Source: a virus
Length of the DNA stretch: 63,070 bases
IMG/VR virus record: IMGVR_UViG_3300031673_000034
Location: 1-63,070 of that record
Direction: 5' to 3' (one strand)
A program made the position numbers and the translations under genes. Below the pieces are notes generated by a model. The model was not told the DNA's origin. It saw only the letters and a program-made list of their open reading frames with translations, and ran no database searches. Shown piece by piece: positions 39,906 to 48,759 of this stretch (position 1 is the stretch's first letter; each line of letters opens with the position of its first letter).

Positions 39906-41920
39906 ATGTAGAAATTAAAACAAAAGATAATCTAATTAGGATATTAGATTGGTTATATGATAATTACGAGACTACAAGTAATGATGGTAGATATAGAGAA
40001 AGATTAACTCAATATACATCATTGATGAACAATTGCCCTAGAGATAACAATTTAGGTATATTAGAAGATTTTTCTAATTGTAAAAGTGGTAAATATAAAG
40101 AATTAAAAACAATTACAGAAGAAGAATTTATTGCTAAATATATTGATAAACAATTAACTGCTGAGGATTTAGTTGAAGGAGAAGTTTATTATGCAATTGG
40201 AGGAGATAAATCAGATAATGATTATGTATTTAAAAATTATAATAAAGGTGGTTATTATGAATATATTTGCATACAAAAAAGAACTTCCTTATATTATAAA
40301 GATGATTTAACAAAGTCATTTGACTGGGGAGGATGGAAATTAAGATTAGCAACTCCTGAAGAAAAACATTGGCTTAAAGCTTGTATAAAAGCAAATGAAT
40401 TCATTGATAAAGAAACAGCATTAAAAGATTTTAATATGAATGATCAAGATAAATATTGGAGAGTAGCTTTAGTAGATGGTTGTCAAGGAATAGATGGTTC
40501 TAAAAAAGGAGACATATTTAAGTCTAAAAGCAACGGTCAATGGTCTAAACTTAATAAAAATGATTATCACTATGTATTAAGTGATAACTTACAATCTAAA
40601 CCATTTACTTCATTAAAAGAAGCTCAAGCATTTTCAGATTCTATGAAAGAGTTTGTATTGCCAGAATATTATAAAATAAGAGTAACTAAAGAAAGTAAAA
40701 AAGCTTTAGGTGAATGGAGAACTGGTGGGGAACTTTCAATTAATACAAATGATGGATATTGCTGTAATGGGCCAAATACAACTATTGGATATCATTGTGC
40801 CATTGAACAAGATGGTCATAAAAAATATACAGAAATAACATTTAATCAATTTAAGGAATATGTTTTGAAAGAAGAAGTCAAAGATGATTCTAAGTTTAAA
40901 GTTGGTAGATGGTATAAAAATATTGGATCAGATAATTCATATATTGTTAGATTTAATGGCATAGATGATACTGGATGTTTTTGTACAAATACAGGATATA
41001 TTGATAATGGAAAATATAGACTTGATACTTTAGAAGGAAGAATAACAAATCATTTTAGTGAAGCTATAGAATGTTCATTGGAAGAAATTCAACAATATTT
41101 ACCATTTAGTCATTCTAATAAGATATCAACTAAATCTATTGAAAAATGGAGCGTTGGAAGTTATGTTGTATTTTTAGAAGATAATGTTGGATTTAATAAA
41201 TACAAAAAAGGCGAATATCAAGAAATATCTGAATTTAAAAAGAATAGATTTGATAATGGAGGAATAAGATATAAAAATGGAACAGAAAATGACATTAAAT
41301 GGGAAAATATAGGAAAGATTAAATGGTTTGCAACTAAACAAGAAGCTGAAGGATTTGCTACAACTTTAATAAACAAATCTAAGTATGAATATCCTAAATA
41401 TGTTGAATGTATTAAAGGATATTCAAATCAATTTACTAAAGGTAAAGTTTATAAAGTTAAAAAGTTAGAAGGAAAAGATATTACTTTAGAATTAGATGAT
41501 GCTGGAAGTCAAAAAAATGGATTTTCTGATTATTTAATTTATTTTAAACCATCAACAAAAGAAGCTTATGATGCTCAACTTGAAGATTTTATTATGCAAA
41601 CAAGTATTGATGAACAAAATGGAATTTGTAAATTATGCACAGAGAATCATTCTGATGAATTTATTTTTCAACATGGTCATTCTTTGTGTGAAGGCTGTAG
41701 ATGTGATGAAGCTGAAGAAGAATATTATGAATATAAACAGAAAGAACATTTTAATGAATCTGATTCTGATTTAATAGAGATTAATATATTCAACTTTGTT
41801 AATCAAACTCAACCAATAATTAATAAAGAATTAAATGTTCATAAAGTTGTTCCATTTCAAATGATAAACAAAAAATCTGTTAAAAAAACAATTGAATTTG
41901 CTAAAATAAATCTAATATAA
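39902..41920 (+). CDS. Large repeat protein with zinc-knuckle-like segment
   Basis: 672 residues of repeated small beta domains. Pairs such as KFKVGRWYKNIGSDNSYIVR / SVGSYVVFLEDN and PKYVECIKGYSNQFTKGKVY / PEYYKIRVTKESKK recur, along with KWFATKQEAEGFATTLIN / PFTSLKEAQAFSDSMKE. Near residue 580 CKLC...CEGCRC may bind zinc. No enzyme motif is seen. The repeats suggest a binding scaffold. Confidence 0.55.
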   Translation: MNVEIKTKDNLIRILDWLYDNYETTSNDGRYRERLTQYTSLMNNCPRDNNLGILEDFSNCKSGKYKELKTITEEEFIAKYIDKQLTAEDLVEGEVYYAIGGDKSDNDYVFKNYNKGGYYEYICIQKRTSLYYKDDLTKSFDWGGWKLRLATPEEKHWLKACIKANEFIDKETALKDFNMNDQDKYWRVALVDGCQGIDGSKKGDIFKSKSNGQWSKLNKNDYHYVLSDNLQSKPFTSLKEAQAFSDSMKEFVLPEYYKIRVTKESKKALGEWRTGGELSINTNDGYCCNGPNTTIGYHCAIEQDGHKKYTEITFNQFKEYVLKEEVKDDSKFKVGRWYKNIGSDNSYIVRFNGIDDTGCFCTNTGYIDNGKYRLDTLEGRITNHFSEAIECSLEEIQQYLPFSHSNKISTKSIEKWSVGSYVVFLEDNVGFNKYKKGEYQEISEFKKNRFDNGGIRYKNGTENDIKWENIGKIKWFATKQEAEGFATTLINKSKYEYPKYVECIKGYSNQFTKGKVYKVKKLEGKDITLELDDAGSQKNGFSDYLIYFKPSTKEAYDAQLEDFIMQTSIDEQNGICKLCTENHSDEFIFQHGHSLCEGCRCDEAEEEYYEYKQKEHFNESDSDLIEINIFNFVNQTQPIINKELNVHKVVPFQMINKKSVKKTIEFAKINLI

Positions 41921-41940
41921 ACAATTAAAATTCAAAAATT

Positions 41941-42267
41941 ATGTCAAAGTATGTAGAATTGGTCGTAAAAAACGCAAAAGAAGAAGGTGATGTTAAAAAA
42001 CAAGCTGAACAATATGGTGCTATTTTAGCATCTAAAGTTGAAGCTCAAATTAAAGCCCAAGAAGCTCAAATTATTGAAAAAACTATTGAATTAAACCAAG
42101 CAGAAGAAGATGTTGTTAAAGCTCAAATTACTTTAACAAAACATGTAGATACTTATTTGGGTGGAGTTAAGAAAGCTTGGGAAGTTAGAGATATTGCAGC
42201 AGAAGATTTACAAGTTGCAAATGATAATTTGGATAAATTGAAAGAATTATTTAAGATTTTTTCATAG
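41941..42267 (+). CDS. Coiled-coil protein
   Basis: 108 residues, almost entirely helical with regular A/E/K/Q heptads (VEAQIKAQEAQIIEKTIELN). Codon use and composition suit a soluble, abundant protein. Function unknown. Ends with TAG. Confidence 0.55.
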   Translation: MSKYVELVVKNAKEEGDVKKQAEQYGAILASKVEAQIKAQEAQIIEKTIELNQAEEDVVKAQITLTKHVDTYLGGVKKAWEVRDIAAEDLQVANDNLDKLKELFKIFS

Positions 42268-42296
42268 ATTAGTGAGGTTTGGGGTTAGATGATTGG

Positions 42297-42322
42297 ATAT
42301 AGGGCATTGATTTGCCCTATAT
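42297..42322 (+). promoter_or_regulatory. 10-bp hairpin between operons
   Basis: ATATAGGGCA / TGCCCTATAT with a 6-nt loop. No clear T-run follows, so it may be a weak terminator or a processing/stability hairpin upstream of the helicase gene. Confidence 0.4.
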
Positions 42323-42352
42323 TACTATGTTGTAAAACAAATAAAATAAATT

Positions 42353-43537
42353 ATGATTTCAAGAGATGAATCTCAACAAAAGTTTATAGACTTGTGGATT
42401 AAGAATAATTATTATGGAACATTAACTGCAATCACCTCATGGGGGAAAACCACGTGTTCTATTAAAGCAGCTATACAATGTAGAGCAGAATCTATTATAG
42501 TTATAGTCCCCACAAAAGAGCTTCAAAAGCAATGGCAGCTATCTCTTAAATCATGGAAAGTTAAGAATTATATAGTTTATGTAGTTAATACTGCTGTAAA
42601 TAAAGAGATAAATTGTGATTTATTAATTATAGATGAAGCTCATTCAACAGCTTCAGCAGATTGGTTTAGTCTATCTTGGAAGAATGCTAAATTTAATAAG
42701 ATTATAGCATTATCAGCAACTATGATTAGGAATGATAATAAGCATAAAGTTATACTTGAAGTTGCTCCTATATTAATGACAGTTACTTTTGAAGAAGCTT
42801 TAGAAAATAATTGGATTTCCAATTATACTATCTACAATATAGCTTTAGAATTTACAATAGAAGAAAGAGAAGTCTATAATCATATTGAATATAATCTTAA
42901 TAAAATCTTTAGAGATGTTTCTGAAATTGAGAAATTAGACTTAGAGTATGTAGAAAAGAATATGTTTAATTTATCTTCAAAGTATATAAGTCAATATAAA
43001 AAGACTAAAGATAATAAGGAATTATACTTATTAGCAATATCTTACAATAGATTAATAGGTTATAGAAAGAAGCTAATATATAATGCTCAAGCTAAAAAAG
43101 ACAAAACATTATGGTTCTTGAAAGATTCTAAACTTAATAAAGAACAAACTATTGTATTTTCTCAAACTCAGGAATTTGCTGATTATATCTATGAAAACTT
43201 TAAATCAGAAACAGAAGTAATCCATTCTGGGATGAAAGATAAAGATAGGGAATTAGCATTAAAAAGATTTAAAGATAAACATACTAAGAAACGTATTTTA
43301 AGCACTGTAAAAGCATTTAATGAAGGAATAGATATTCCACAGCTTAAAGTAGCTATAAATGCTTCCTATACATCAAGTAAAAGAGAGTCTATTCAAAAAC
43401 TGGGTCGAATAGGAAGACTATTTGGAGATAATAATGTTATTTTTATCAATCTATACATTAAAGATTCTCAAGAAGTATATTGGTTAAGAAATAGTCAATA
43501 TGGATTGTTTAAAGATAAAATCAAATGGTTAAATTAA
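42353..43537 (+). CDS. SF2 DNA/RNA helicase
   Basis: 394 residues. Motif I is reduced to ITSWGKTT (residues 27-34; GKT kept, the first glycine missing), motif II is DEAH (94-97), motif III SAT (121-123), then IVFSQT (motif IV), STVKAFNEGIDIPQ (V) and QKLGRIGRLF (VI). The set is that of UvsW/RecG-like SF2 helicases frequent in crAss-like phages. Likely acts in replication or recombination. Confidence 0.85.
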   Translation: MISRDESQQKFIDLWIKNNYYGTLTAITSWGKTTCSIKAAIQCRAESIIVIVPTKELQKQWQLSLKSWKVKNYIVYVVNTAVNKEINCDLLIIDEAHSTASADWFSLSWKNAKFNKIIALSATMIRNDNKHKVILEVAPILMTVTFEEALENNWISNYTIYNIALEFTIEEREVYNHIEYNLNKIFRDVSEIEKLDLEYVEKNMFNLSSKYISQYKKTKDNKELYLLAISYNRLIGYRKKLIYNAQAKKDKTLWFLKDSKLNKEQTIVFSQTQEFADYIYENFKSETEVIHSGMKDKDRELALKRFKDKHTKKRILSTVKAFNEGIDIPQLKVAINASYTSSKRESIQKLGRIGRLFGDNNVIFINLYIKDSQEVYWLRNSQYGLFKDKIKWLN

Positions 43538-43549
43538 AGAGAAATAATT

Positions 43550-43699
43550 ATGAAACATCTCAAAAAACAATCTATCAAAATGATCAAGAAAAAACCAGTT
43601 AAAATGGTTCCTAAAATTGAGAATTTTGAAGATGAAGATAGGAAACATGAATATATGTTAAAAATGATACAATTAGGAGAGTTTAACTACTCTTATTGA
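43550..43699 (+). CDS. Small basic protein
   Basis: 49 residues. A lysine-rich start (MKHLKKQSIKMIKKKPVKMV) is followed by an acidic helix. It lies 12 nt after the helicase gene. Unknown function. Confidence 0.45.
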   Translation: MKHLKKQSIKMIKKKPVKMVPKIENFEDEDRKHEYMLKMIQLGEFNYSY

Positions 43700-43720
43700 A
43701 ATAATTCTAAAAATAAAGTT

Positions 43721-43927
43721 ATGTCAAAAGAATATTGTCCAGATTGTATAGAACCTCTAGTTAAAGATAGAAAGAAATTAGGTAGGTATTCTGTATGGTT
43801 AATATGTCCTAAATGTGGATATAGAAAAAGACCTAAATCATTTTTAGAGAATGCTGTAGAAAAAGAAAAATTCTTTGAATATAAAAAACAAATTAATCAA
43901 AACTTAAATAATCAATATGAAGAATAA
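43721..43927 (+). CDS. Zinc-ribbon protein
   Basis: 68 residues with CPDC (residues 6-9) and CPKCGYRKRPKS ~25 residues later, a classic zinc ribbon, followed by a helical tail. Possibly a nucleic-acid-binding accessory of the helicase region. Confidence 0.65.
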   Translation: MSKEYCPDCIEPLVKDRKKLGRYSVWLICPKCGYRKRPKSFLENAVEKEKFFEYKKQINQNLNNQYEE

Positions 43928-44105
43928 AGTTATAATTAATAGCATAGAAACGTCCAAAAGATTCTATGCTGCTTGTGCAGTTATGCAAGGAATATTAGCA
44001 AGTTATGCTGGAATTCAAATTGAACAATTTCCACATGAATGGATTGTTGAACAATCTTATTTATTAGCAGATAAACTATTAGCTCAAGAAAATGTGGAGA
44101 ATTAA
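43917..44105 (+). CDS. Hypothetical protein
   Basis: 62 residues, helical (SKRFYAACAVMQGILASYAG). The ATG overlaps the upstream stop and the stop overlaps the next start. Not recognised. Confidence 0.5.
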   Translation: MKNKVIINSIETSKRFYAACAVMQGILASYAGIQIEQFPHEWIVEQSYLLADKLLAQENVEN

Positions 44106-44469
44106 AATATTTATAACTGGAATTAAAAATCTAATCTATTATTTACCTGTTATTTGGAAAGATAGAGATTGGGATTTTGCATATGTAAATGATATATTAG
44201 AAGTTAAACTTAAAAAGGTATATAAAAGATATTCTACTAAAGAATACTTTGAAAATCAAGATAAAAATACCAATAAACCATTAAGAATATGTTTAGAATT
44301 ACTCAAGAGAGAACATAATAGATTTTATTGGAAGACTTCTAATTATGATAAAAGAAGCTATTCAGAAGATTCTAAATTTAAATACTGTAATGCAGATAAT
44401 TGTGAATATAGAAATAAAGAATGGTTATTTGATATACTTAAAAAGTATTATGTTTATTGGTGGGATTAA
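44092..44469 (+). CDS. Hypothetical protein
   Basis: 125 residues, aromatic and charged, with CNADNCEYRNKEWLFDILKK near the end. Small proteins of this type occur in many phages without known role. Start overlaps the upstream gene. Confidence 0.5.
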   Translation: MWRIKIFITGIKNLIYYLPVIWKDRDWDFAYVNDILEVKLKKVYKRYSTKEYFENQDKNTNKPLRICLELLKREHNRFYWKTSNYDKRSYSEDSKFKYCNADNCEYRNKEWLFDILKKYYVYWWD

Positions 44470-44480
44470 AATTATATTAT

Positions 44481-44636
44481 ATGGAAATAAGAACATGGTG
44501 TTGTTGGTCAAGATTGAGTTGGATTGATTTTTATATACTTCCAACTATTGTTATAAATAACTTTGAAGGATTTGCAATAGAATTTAAGTTTTTATTGTTG
44601 GAGATTGGAATATTAATTTATAAAAGACAATTATGA
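44481..44636 (+). CDS. Small hydrophobic protein
   Basis: 51 residues (MEIRTWCCWSRLSWIDFYIL...). Its TGA overlaps the following ATG (ATGA). Possibly membrane-associated. Confidence 0.45.
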   Translation: MEIRTWCCWSRLSWIDFYILPTIVINNFEGFAIEFKFLLLEIGILIYKRQL

Positions 44637-44800
44637 AATGTTCATACAAATAGAAGAAAGACTGTAAGCATATTGATACATCTGGAATGACTATGTTAAA
44701 AGAATGCGTAGATTGTGATTGGTATGATAATGGCGTTATAGAAACAGGTAGTATGCCTATTTTAGAGTGGTTCTTAAATCTATTTAAAACATGGAAATAG
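44633..44800 (+). CDS. Zinc-finger-like protein with in-frame TAG at codon 7
   Basis: The frame opens with an ATGA overlap and runs 55 codons to a stop that overlaps the next gene's start, so the gene's borders look intact. Codon 7 (44651-44653) is TAG. If it were read as an amino acid the product would have C3, C11, C25 and C28 (CSYK..., CKH, CVDC), a plausible zinc site. It may be read through, or a nonsense mutant. Confidence 0.45.
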
Positions 44801-45324
44801 CAATTAAAGATCTACAAGAATTAAAACTATCTCCATCTCTAATTTGTTTACTTAAAGCTATACATAATAAAAATAATGAATATCTGTCTGAACTTAATAA
44901 AGTATCAGATATATTTATAATGGCTAAGTTTCTTGAACGGAATATGATTTTAAAGATAATAGATGATAAGATTGATTATAATTCTTTTGAGATTAGAAAA
45001 TTATCTATTATTGATTATTTAAATGATACAGAATATACAGTTGATGATGTTGTTGAAGTTATTAATTACTTCAAACAAAAAACAGGTAAGTTAAGAGTAT
45101 CAAATAAATCGGTTTCTAATAGAAAATTTATATCAGCAAGATTAAAAGAATATTCTGTTCAAGACTTAAAAGATGTTATTGATTTAAAATATTCTCATTG
45201 GGTAAATGACCCTAAAATGAGACAATACCTTAGAATAGAAACGCTTATGAATGAAACTAAATTCCAAGGATATATTGGAGAACTAGAAACTAACGATATA
45301 AAAGATTTTTCAGATGATATTTAA
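44791..45324 (+). CDS. Replication-initiation/helicase-loader-like protein
   Basis: 177 residues. The C-terminal half (residues ~88-165) reads like the conserved phage C-terminal domain found in replisome organisers: FKQKTGKLR, ISARLKEYSVQDLKDVIDLK, HWVNDPKMRQYLRIETL, KFQGYI. It directly precedes, and overlaps by 11 nt, a DnaB-like helicase gene, the standard loader-helicase pair. Confidence 0.75.
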   Translation: MEIAIKDLQELKLSPSLICLLKAIHNKNNEYLSELNKVSDIFIMAKFLERNMILKIIDDKIDYNSFEIRKLSIIDYLNDTEYTVDDVVEVINYFKQKTGKLRVSNKSVSNRKFISARLKEYSVQDLKDVIDLKYSHWVNDPKMRQYLRIETLMNETKFQGYIGELETNDIKDFSDDI

Positions 45325-46387
45325 CCTAGGATTGCAAGAAATAGAATCTGGTATTAAGGGTGAGAATAATGGCTTAAATTTAGGACTAGAAAGATTACAA
45401 GAATATATACCAGGACTACAACCAGGAAATATTTATTTATGTGGTGGTAGCACGGGTTCAGGAAAGTCAATGTTTGTTATAAATAATTTCATATATACTC
45501 CTTATGAAGACTATATAAAGAATTATAAAGACTCAATGAATCTCAAAATCTTTATATATAGTGCAGAGATGAGTAAACCTGCTCTTGGAGTTAGAGCTAT
45601 CGCAAGAAAACTTTATTTAGATTATGGTATTATTGCAGATACTAATTATATATTATCAAGAGGTAAAAATAGAGTTTCTAAAGAAATTTATGAAAAAACT
45701 AAAACTCTAGCTAAATATTTTGAACAAATGTCAGAATATATAGAAGTATTTAGCAATGAAAATCCTACTGGAATTAGGAATACTGTATTAAGGTATATTA
45801 ATGATAATGGTACGACTTATACTAAAACAGTACAAGCTCATGATGGAGAAAAAGAAGTATTTGATTATTATAAACCACATAAAAAACAATTAGTAGTAGT
45901 TGCATCAGACCATTTAGGAATTATCAAAAGAGAAAGAGGTTTTTCTAAGAAAGAGAATATTGATAAATATATGTCTTATCAGATTGATTTAAGAGATATG
46001 TTTGGAGTTTCATTTGTAAATGTTCAACAATTAAATAGAGGAATAGGTTCAACAGATAGAATGAAACTAGATGCAGTTACGCCAACTCTTGATGATTTTA
46101 AAGAAACAAGTGATACAACTGATGCTGCTAATTATGTAGTATCAATATTTAGTCCACAAAGACATGAACTTGCTAATTTTAGAGGCTATCTTATAAATAA
46201 GAGAGATGGTGGAATTGGAGATAGATTTAGAGCTATTAGCATACTTAAAAACAGAGAAGGTGCTGCTGATAAAATATTAGGTACAATGTTTTTAGGAGAA
46301 TCTGGAATTATTAAAGAATTACCTAAAGCTGATGATATGAAGCCTGAATATTATGTAGCAATAAATAAACTTACAAAAATTAATTAA
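45314..46387 (+). CDS. DnaB-like replicative helicase (RecA-fold)
   Basis: 357 residues. Walker A GGSTGSGKS at 44-52 and IFIYSAEMSK (typical DnaB E-M-S/G motif) near residue 78-87. VVVASDHLGII is the Walker B strand, and VNVQQLNRGIG resembles the Q-L-N/S-R motif of DnaB C-terminal domains. The N-terminal domain is short (~30 residues), as in phage DnaB-like proteins. Confidence 0.85.
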   Translation: MIFNLGLQEIESGIKGENNGLNLGLERLQEYIPGLQPGNIYLCGGSTGSGKSMFVINNFIYTPYEDYIKNYKDSMNLKIFIYSAEMSKPALGVRAIARKLYLDYGIIADTNYILSRGKNRVSKEIYEKTKTLAKYFEQMSEYIEVFSNENPTGIRNTVLRYINDNGTTYTKTVQAHDGEKEVFDYYKPHKKQLVVVASDHLGIIKRERGFSKKENIDKYMSYQIDLRDMFGVSFVNVQQLNRGIGSTDRMKLDAVTPTLDDFKETSDTTDAANYVVSIFSPQRHELANFRGYLINKRDGGIGDRFRAISILKNREGAADKILGTMFLGESGIIKELPKADDMKPEYYVAINKLTKIN

Positions 46388-46388
46388 A

Positions 46389-46739
46389 ATGGAAAATAAA
46401 AATTGTATTTTATTAAAAAATAAAGAATATATTGAATTAATTAAACAAGCTAATGAAAAAAAACCAGATTATATTAATTTAAGCTATACAATAGATGAAT
46501 ATTGGATGGGGAAAATAAGATATAGTTCAAAAATTAATTCTAGTTTAGACTTACATCATAAACTACACTATCAAATACAAAATATTGTAGATTTACATGG
46601 AGAAGTTATTAGTAAACAAATAGAAGAAAATAATTCAAAAGTAACAGAATTAACAAAATCTGAAATTGAAGATGAAATCAAACGCAAAACATTCTTAGAA
46701 TTATATAAATATTGGAAACTACTTAAAAAGAATAAATAA
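46389..46739 (+). CDS. Hypothetical protein
   Basis: 116 residues, helical with a DLHHKLHYQIQNIVDLHGEV segment. It follows the helicase by 1 nt. Not recognised. Confidence 0.5.
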   Translation: MENKNCILLKNKEYIELIKQANEKKPDYINLSYTIDEYWMGKIRYSSKINSSLDLHHKLHYQIQNIVDLHGEVISKQIEENNSKVTELTKSEIEDEIKRKTFLELYKYWKLLKKNK

Positions 46740-46894
46740 TGTTAATAAAATTATTATTAATTAGCTTCGGAATAATTATATTTGCAATCTTTAAGATATT
46801 TCAGATTAGAATAGAGATTAATGATTGGAATATATTTATATTTTATTGGAACTTAAATAAGAAAAAACGTATGAATATAATTTTAAAATTGTGA
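46739..46894 (+). CDS. Small single-span membrane protein
   Basis: 51 residues (MLIKLLLISFGIIIFAIFKI...) with an N-terminal transmembrane helix. Start overlaps the upstream stop (TAATG). Confidence 0.45.
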   Translation: MLIKLLLISFGIIIFAIFKIFQIRIEINDWNIFIFYWNLNKKKRMNIILKL

Positions 46895-46897
46895 ATT

Positions 46898-47095
46898 ATG
46901 TTAGATATTACACTTTGTTCAGGAGAGCATAAGAATAGAGGAATCTGTCCCAAAAGAGATATATGTAAGAGATTTATATTAGGAGTTAATAATAAATCTA
47001 TTATTGTATCTTGGATAGAAGCTCCTTTTATAAATAAGCTAACAGGAACATCTTGTGATTTATTTTGGCATTATCAATTAGATAAAGAAAATTAA
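46898..47095 (+). CDS. Cysteine-rich small protein
   Basis: 65 residues with LCSGEHKNRGICPKRDICKRF, the C...C..C...C pattern of a small metal-binding phage protein, and a conserved-looking C-terminal half. Last gene before the cassette array. Confidence 0.55.
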   Translation: MLDITLCSGEHKNRGICPKRDICKRFILGVNNKSIIVSWIEAPFINKLTGTSCDLFWHYQLDKEN

Positions 47096-47097
47096 TT

Positions 47098-47334
47098 ATG
47101 GAAAAACTAGAATTTGTATATGAGTTTCTTTATAATTCAGATTGTCATGATAGTGCAGCAACTACTATAAGTATTCACAAAACAAAGAAAGGTGCTGAAA
47201 TGGCTATGGAATTTCACAAGGCTGAAAAACTAAAAGAGTGGGAAAATGAATGCAAAGAATATCCTCCTGCAAAAGAATATCCATTTGATTATGATCAATG
47301 GTGGGAAGTTCATGAATGCGAGTTACTTCCTTAA
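47098..47334 (+). CDS. Hypothetical protein, first ORF of the cassette array
   Basis: 78 residues (MEKLEFVYEFLYNSDCHDSA..., WWEVHECELLP). It ends just before attC-like site 1. No attC-like site precedes it, so it is either the first cassette or a resident phage gene at the insertion point. Function unknown. Confidence 0.6.
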   Translation: MEKLEFVYEFLYNSDCHDSAATTISIHKTKKGAEMAMEFHKAEKLKEWENECKEYPPAKEYPFDYDQWWEVHECELLP

Positions 47335-47340
47335 TATTGG

Positions 47341-47474
47341 TGCTAACGGCTGGCGGTATGCGGTCGTTGCCGATTTATCAAATTAGTAATAACTTAAATA
47401 CGAGGACAAAACTATGAACACAGAAAAAAGTATCAATGAAGCGGAAGGCAATGCCGTATTACCGCTTGTTATAA
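47341..47474 (+). repeat. attC-like site 1
   Basis: R''-like GCTAAC at 47342 and R'-like GTTATAA at 47468. The arms GCGGTATGCGGTCGTTGCC (47353-47371) and 47447-47465 are near complementary. The ATG of the 47414 ORF lies between the arms. Confidence 0.75.
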
Positions 47475-47632
47475 ACTGGGCGTTTTTCCCAGAAGATAAA
47501 CCCAACTACGGTGATGAAATATTAATTTATCCACCACCTGAACAACTTGCAAAGAAAGAAGTGTTGATTTACGGGCGATATACTGACCTTATAGACGGTA
47601 CAAAATGGGCGTTGCTTACGCCTTGTTTATAA
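47414..47632 (+). CDS. Cassette ORF 2, hypothetical
   Basis: 72 residues (MNTEKSINEAEGNAVLPLVI..., DLIDGTKWALLTPCL). It starts inside site 1 and its TAA is part of the R'' box of site 2. No family recognised; its codon use is richer in GC than that of the phage genes. Confidence 0.6.
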   Translation: MNTEKSINEAEGNAVLPLVINWAFFPEDKPNYGDEILIYPPPEQLAKKEVLIYGRYTDLIDGTKWALLTPCL

Positions 47633-47727
47633 CGGCTGGCGGTATGGTTTAGTAAAGGCTGACCACTACCGACCAATCAAAGAATAAAACTTAATTCAGC
47701 CTTTATTAACTATACCGCTTGTTAGCG
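47627..47727 (+). repeat. attC-like site 2
   Basis: R'' TTATAAC, R' GTTAGCG (47721-47727). The arms GCGGTATGGTTTAGTAAAGG.. (47639-47662) and 47696-47718 pair almost perfectly over ~23 bp. This is the clearest classical-looking site. Confidence 0.85.
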
Positions 47728-47765
47728 TTTCGTTTTGAGCGTGGGCGGTGCAAAACTTAAATAAA

Positions 47766-47939
47766 ATGGAAGCAACACATCAAGTATTAGATTTGGTTTA
47801 TACACCAGACGAAGGACAAGAATGCTTTGAAGGAACAGAGCAAGAATGTTATGATTTTATACAGCAACAAGGTGGAGCAACTTTTATGTATAAAGTAGTT
47901 CCGATTGTGCGTAAGAGTGCGTTGGCAAATGAACGCTAA
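47766..47939 (+). CDS. Cassette ORF 3, hypothetical
   Basis: 57 residues from the ATG at 47766 (MEATHQVLDLVYTPDEGQEC...). Its cassette begins TTAGCGTT and ends AACGCTAA, exact complements as expected for one circular cassette. Function unknown. Confidence 0.6.
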   Translation: MEATHQVLDLVYTPDEGQECFEGTEQECYDFIQQQGGATFMYKVVPIVRKSALANER

Positions 47940-48065
47940 CGGCTCAGATAAGATACGTTGCGATTTAGAATTACAAATTTTCAAACTAAAAATAATATTG
48001 ATATGAAACAGAAAACCAATAAATTAACACAATTTAAGCAATGGATTTTATCTATTGTTACCACC
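47934..48065 (+). repeat. attC-like site 3
   Basis: R'' CGCTAAC (47934-47940), R' GTTACCACC (48057-48065). Arms include AGATAAGAT / ATTTTATCT. The start of ORF 4 is inside. Confidence 0.7.
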
Positions 48066-48287
48066 CGTTTATTCTATTTCGAGAAAACACAAAGCAGCGT
48101 AGATTGGTATTTATGGTATTATAAGATAAAACGTAGGACACCTGTACAGGATGAAGAAAAACGTGGTAAATACAAAGAAGTATCGTTAATAAATTACAGG
48201 CGTTCCTTTATGAAAGGATATGCTTATATAACGATAACTTTTTTCCATTACATTACAATAAACATAGACTTGCACCGCCCTCTTTAA
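48003..48287 (+). CDS. Cassette ORF 4, hypothetical
   Basis: 94 residues from the ATG at 48003, basic and aromatic (SVDWYLWYYKIKRRTPV), with a hydrophobic C-terminal segment (YAYITITFFHYITINI) that may span a membrane. Confidence 0.55.
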   Translation: MKQKTNKLTQFKQWILSIVTTRLFYFEKTQSSVDWYLWYYKIKRRTPVQDEEKRGKYKEVSLINYRRSFMKGYAYITITFFHYITINIDLHRPL

Positions 48288-48290
48288 ATG

Positions 48291-48423
48291 GGTGGTAACG
48301 TTGAATGTAAGGTGTCGTGGCGGATTTAAGACCACAAAACTATCAAACTAAACAAAAATAAAAAGGTAAAATAAATGTTAAACCACGCACAAAACCGCCA
48401 TTAACTATACATATTGTTAGGCG
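48291..48423 (+). repeat. attC-like site 4
   Basis: R'' GGTGGTAAC (matches this cassette's TTACCACC start), R' GTTAGGC (consensus GTTRRRY). Arms include GTGGCGG / CCGCCA and GAATGTA / TACATATT. Confidence 0.75.
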
Positions 48424-48446
48424 TATGTGCTTTAATTCAAATTGTT

Positions 48447-48626
48447 ATGAAAACAGAAAGAGAAATAAAGATTGAAATTAAAGACCAAGAGTTATTGGCT
48501 GAAAAACTTAACAAAGAACTATGTAACATGAGCCAAATGGCAAGTATTGAATATGGAGACAAAGTTCAAAATAGAATGAATATTGCCAACGGTAAAGTAG
48601 AAGCTTTAAAGTGGATGCTTTCTTAG
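48447..48626 (+). CDS. Cassette ORF 5, hypothetical
   Basis: 59 residues from the ATG at 48447, helical (REIKIEIKDQELLAEKLNKE...). Its cassette begins TTAGGC and ends GCCTAA. Unknown function. Confidence 0.6.
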   Translation: MKTEREIKIEIKDQELLAEKLNKELCNMSQMASIEYGDKVQNRMNIANGKVEALKWMLS

Positions 48627-48630
48627 CATT

Positions 48631-48759
48631 ACGCCTAACGGATACGTGTATAGCACATTGCTTACACAAAACTTTAATAGAATTACAAACTTTAAAATAT
48701 ATTAAAAATGGAAAATGCGAAGAACGAAAAGCAATGTGCTATACACGATGTTATACGCT
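48631..48759 (+). repeat. attC-like site 5
   Basis: R'' GCCTAAC (48633-48639), R' GTTATACGC. The arms CGTGTATAGCACATTGCTT (48645-48663) and 48729-48747 are perfectly complementary over 19 bp although the 3' arm is coding sequence of ORF 6. Confidence 0.85.

Noticed and set aside
42297-42322. Hairpin after the coiled-coil gene as a terminator
   Set aside because: No T-run follows, so it is listed only as a hairpin of unclear role.
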